Origin: SMXL01 sp036985715 | GTDB taxonomy: Bacteria > Bacteroidota > Rhodothermia > Rhodothermales > UBA10348 | Reading direction: 5' to 3' | NCBI GenBank assembly: GCA_036985715.1 | Contig: BTQE01000163.1 | Location: 1 to 5,440 of the forward strand | DNA: 5,440 bases | Shown here: piece by piece, positions 4,818-5,440 of the stretch | How the letters are laid out: the number at the start of each line of letters is the position of its first letter | Numbering within the stretch: position 1 is the first letter of the stretch | Notes under the pieces: generated by a model | The model's database searches: none | Seen by the model: only the letters and a program-made list of their open reading frames with translations | Told to the model about the DNA's origin: nothing | Position numbers and translations under genes: made by a program

Positions 4818-5440
4818 CTAAGTCTGACAGGCGCCTTCGTAATCGCCGTGCTGAATATGCTTCGGTAGGAATTTGTATTTCACCGTGCGGGTTTTCCACC
4901 GAATCTTCCCCTTTCGAACCGAGCGGTGACAGACGGTCACCGGGTCGCCTGGACTCGGCCCTACATCGCCTCCGCCGCCTTGAGGCGCAGGATCTGTGGG
5001 AGGCGGATCGGGTGGAGGCGGATCGGTTATCGGTGGGTCGGGAAGAGTAGGACTGCCAAACTTCTGTTCGAACCGGTTATTGGCGCGCTTCTCGTCATAC
5101 GAAATGATACGCTCCAGGCGCACAAAACCTTGTTCGTATCGATTCTGCGCCGTGTGGTGCGGACTTCGGATCCGTACTATCACCTTTTTGTTCATGCTTC
5201 GCTCACCGGCTGATAACGGCGTATCGAGGTCGTTCGGACTTACGTAGAACACCTCAACATTGACATCGAACGGAATCTCGTATGCCGTCTTCTGCTTGAA
5301 AAAAACAAATTGCCATTCATCCGGAGCCATGTGAACATCGTCTACATCCGTACATTGGATAGCGTCCTTGAACGTCTCATCCAGGTCACATCCGCTATAT
5401 TTTTCGAACGAGCTGTATAACGACATTTCATCACTTCCTG
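4818..5440 (-). CDS. 5'-partial pilin-like protein with Pro-rich linker and Cys/His C-terminal module
   Basis: The frame is open through the right edge. The first in-window ATG (5426) is probably internal, since the preceding codons encode GSDE and GSDEMSLYSS aligns with GTEQLSVYSA after the membrane helix of the next gene. An N-terminal helix is therefore expected outside the window. Numbering from that Met, residues 41-51 (within VFFKQKTAYEI) are a translated Illumina adapter, not biology. Residues 53-125 look beta-rich (FDVNVEVFYV, KKVIVRIRS). A Pro/Asp/Gly linker (about 126-162) leads to VTVCHR (163-168) and HIQHGDYEGAC (190-200). This CHx...HxxHGDxxGxC module occurs at the C-termini of secreted proteins, and its Cys/His spacing could suit metal binding or a disulphide. 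It is the first visible gene of the cluster. The upstream third should not be trusted until reassembled. Confidence 0.65.
   Translation of the reverse strand, partial: GSDEMSLYSSFEKYSGCDLDETFKDAIQCTDVDDVHMAPDEWQFVFFKQKTAYEIPFDVNVEVFYVSPNDLDTPLSAGERSMNKKVIVRIRSPHHTAQNRYEQGFVRLERIISYDEKRANNRFEQKFGSPTLPDPPITDPPPPDPPPTDPAPQGGGGDVGPSPGDPVTVCHRSVRKGKIRWKTRTVKYKFLPKHIQHGDYEGACQT
4999..5026 (-). repeat. Two 13-base copies encoding the Pro-rich linker
   Basis: GGAGGCGGATCGG occurs at 4999-5011 and again at 5014-5026, a 15-base period. On the coding (minus) strand it encodes the PPPPDPPPTDP-type linker. The in-frame period lets linker length change by slippage. Short GC-rich repeats like this can also be miscounted in short-read assembly. 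Confidence 0.7.
5275..5305 (+). other. Illumina P7 adapter remnant with poly-A (assembly artefact)
   Basis: Bases 5275-5298 are identical over all 24 positions to the 3' end of the Illumina P7 adapter (starting ATCTCGTATGCC, ending CTTCTGCTTG). Seven A's follow (5299-5305), as produced when a read runs past the adapter end. A 24-base chance match is implausible. Reverse-translated, it gives the familiar FFKQKTAYEI peptide seen in contaminated assemblies. It lies inside the 4818-5440 reading frame and keeps it open. The preceding index and TruSeq stem are absent. The flanks may therefore be joined wrongly, or true bases may have been replaced. Confidence 0.97.

Noticed and set aside
4926..5247. 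Gly/Arg-rich plus-strand frames across the Pro-rich linker.
   Set aside because: They are the complement of the GC-rich linker repeats and run through the region next to the adapter artefact.

Overview
This is a bacterial window of roughly 50% GC, with compact genes on both strands and no rRNA, tRNA, CRISPR array or transposase. Most starts lack a clear Shine-Dalgarno. The gene set is an AAA+ ATPase, a lone EutN/CcmL protein, and pilin-like anchored proteins, one ending in a CHR...HxxHGDxxGxC module. This would suit an uncultured relative of the Bacteroidota/Rhodothermota. That placement is a weak inference, because no phylogenetic marker is present. The right end carries an exact copy of the Illumina P7 adapter end followed by seven A's, so this is assembled short-read sequence with at least one untrustworthy join.

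Layout. Positions 126-2030 (+) encode a 634-aa AAA+ ATPase with a P-loop-less N-terminal half and an intact-looking C-terminal ATPase module, followed by a plausible intrinsic terminator. Convergent to it, 2142-2345 (-) encodes a 67-aa Phd/YefM-type antitoxin with no toxin beside it. A 191-bp AT-richer divergent spacer with two imperfect stem-loops leads to 2537-2815 (+), a 92-aa EutN/CcmL-family microcompartment vertex protein with no other shell gene in view. An 11-bp perfect inverted repeat (2844-2879) probably terminates this gene and the convergent cluster facing it.

The right half (5440 down to 2913) is a three-gene minus-strand cluster, transcribed right to left. First comes a 5'-incomplete protein with a proline-rich linker and a Cys/His C-terminal module (4818-5440, interrupted by the adapter). 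Second is a 205-aa protein with one N-terminal membrane helix (4144-4761). Third is a 354-aa protein with an N-terminal pilin-like helix (2913-3977). The first two share a short aligned stretch after the membrane segment, so the cluster looks like a set of minor-pilin or pseudopilin-like surface proteins. A 166-bp gap before the third gene holds four consecutive small hairpins.

How the genes work together. The right cluster plausibly makes components of one envelope or pilus-like assembly. The ATPase, antitoxin and EutN-like protein are single-gene units with no demonstrable link to each other beyond a similar sequence around the ATPase and EutN starts. I see no convincing new multi-gene system. 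The most consequential observation is the sequencing-adapter artefact, which corrupts the first pilin-like gene.
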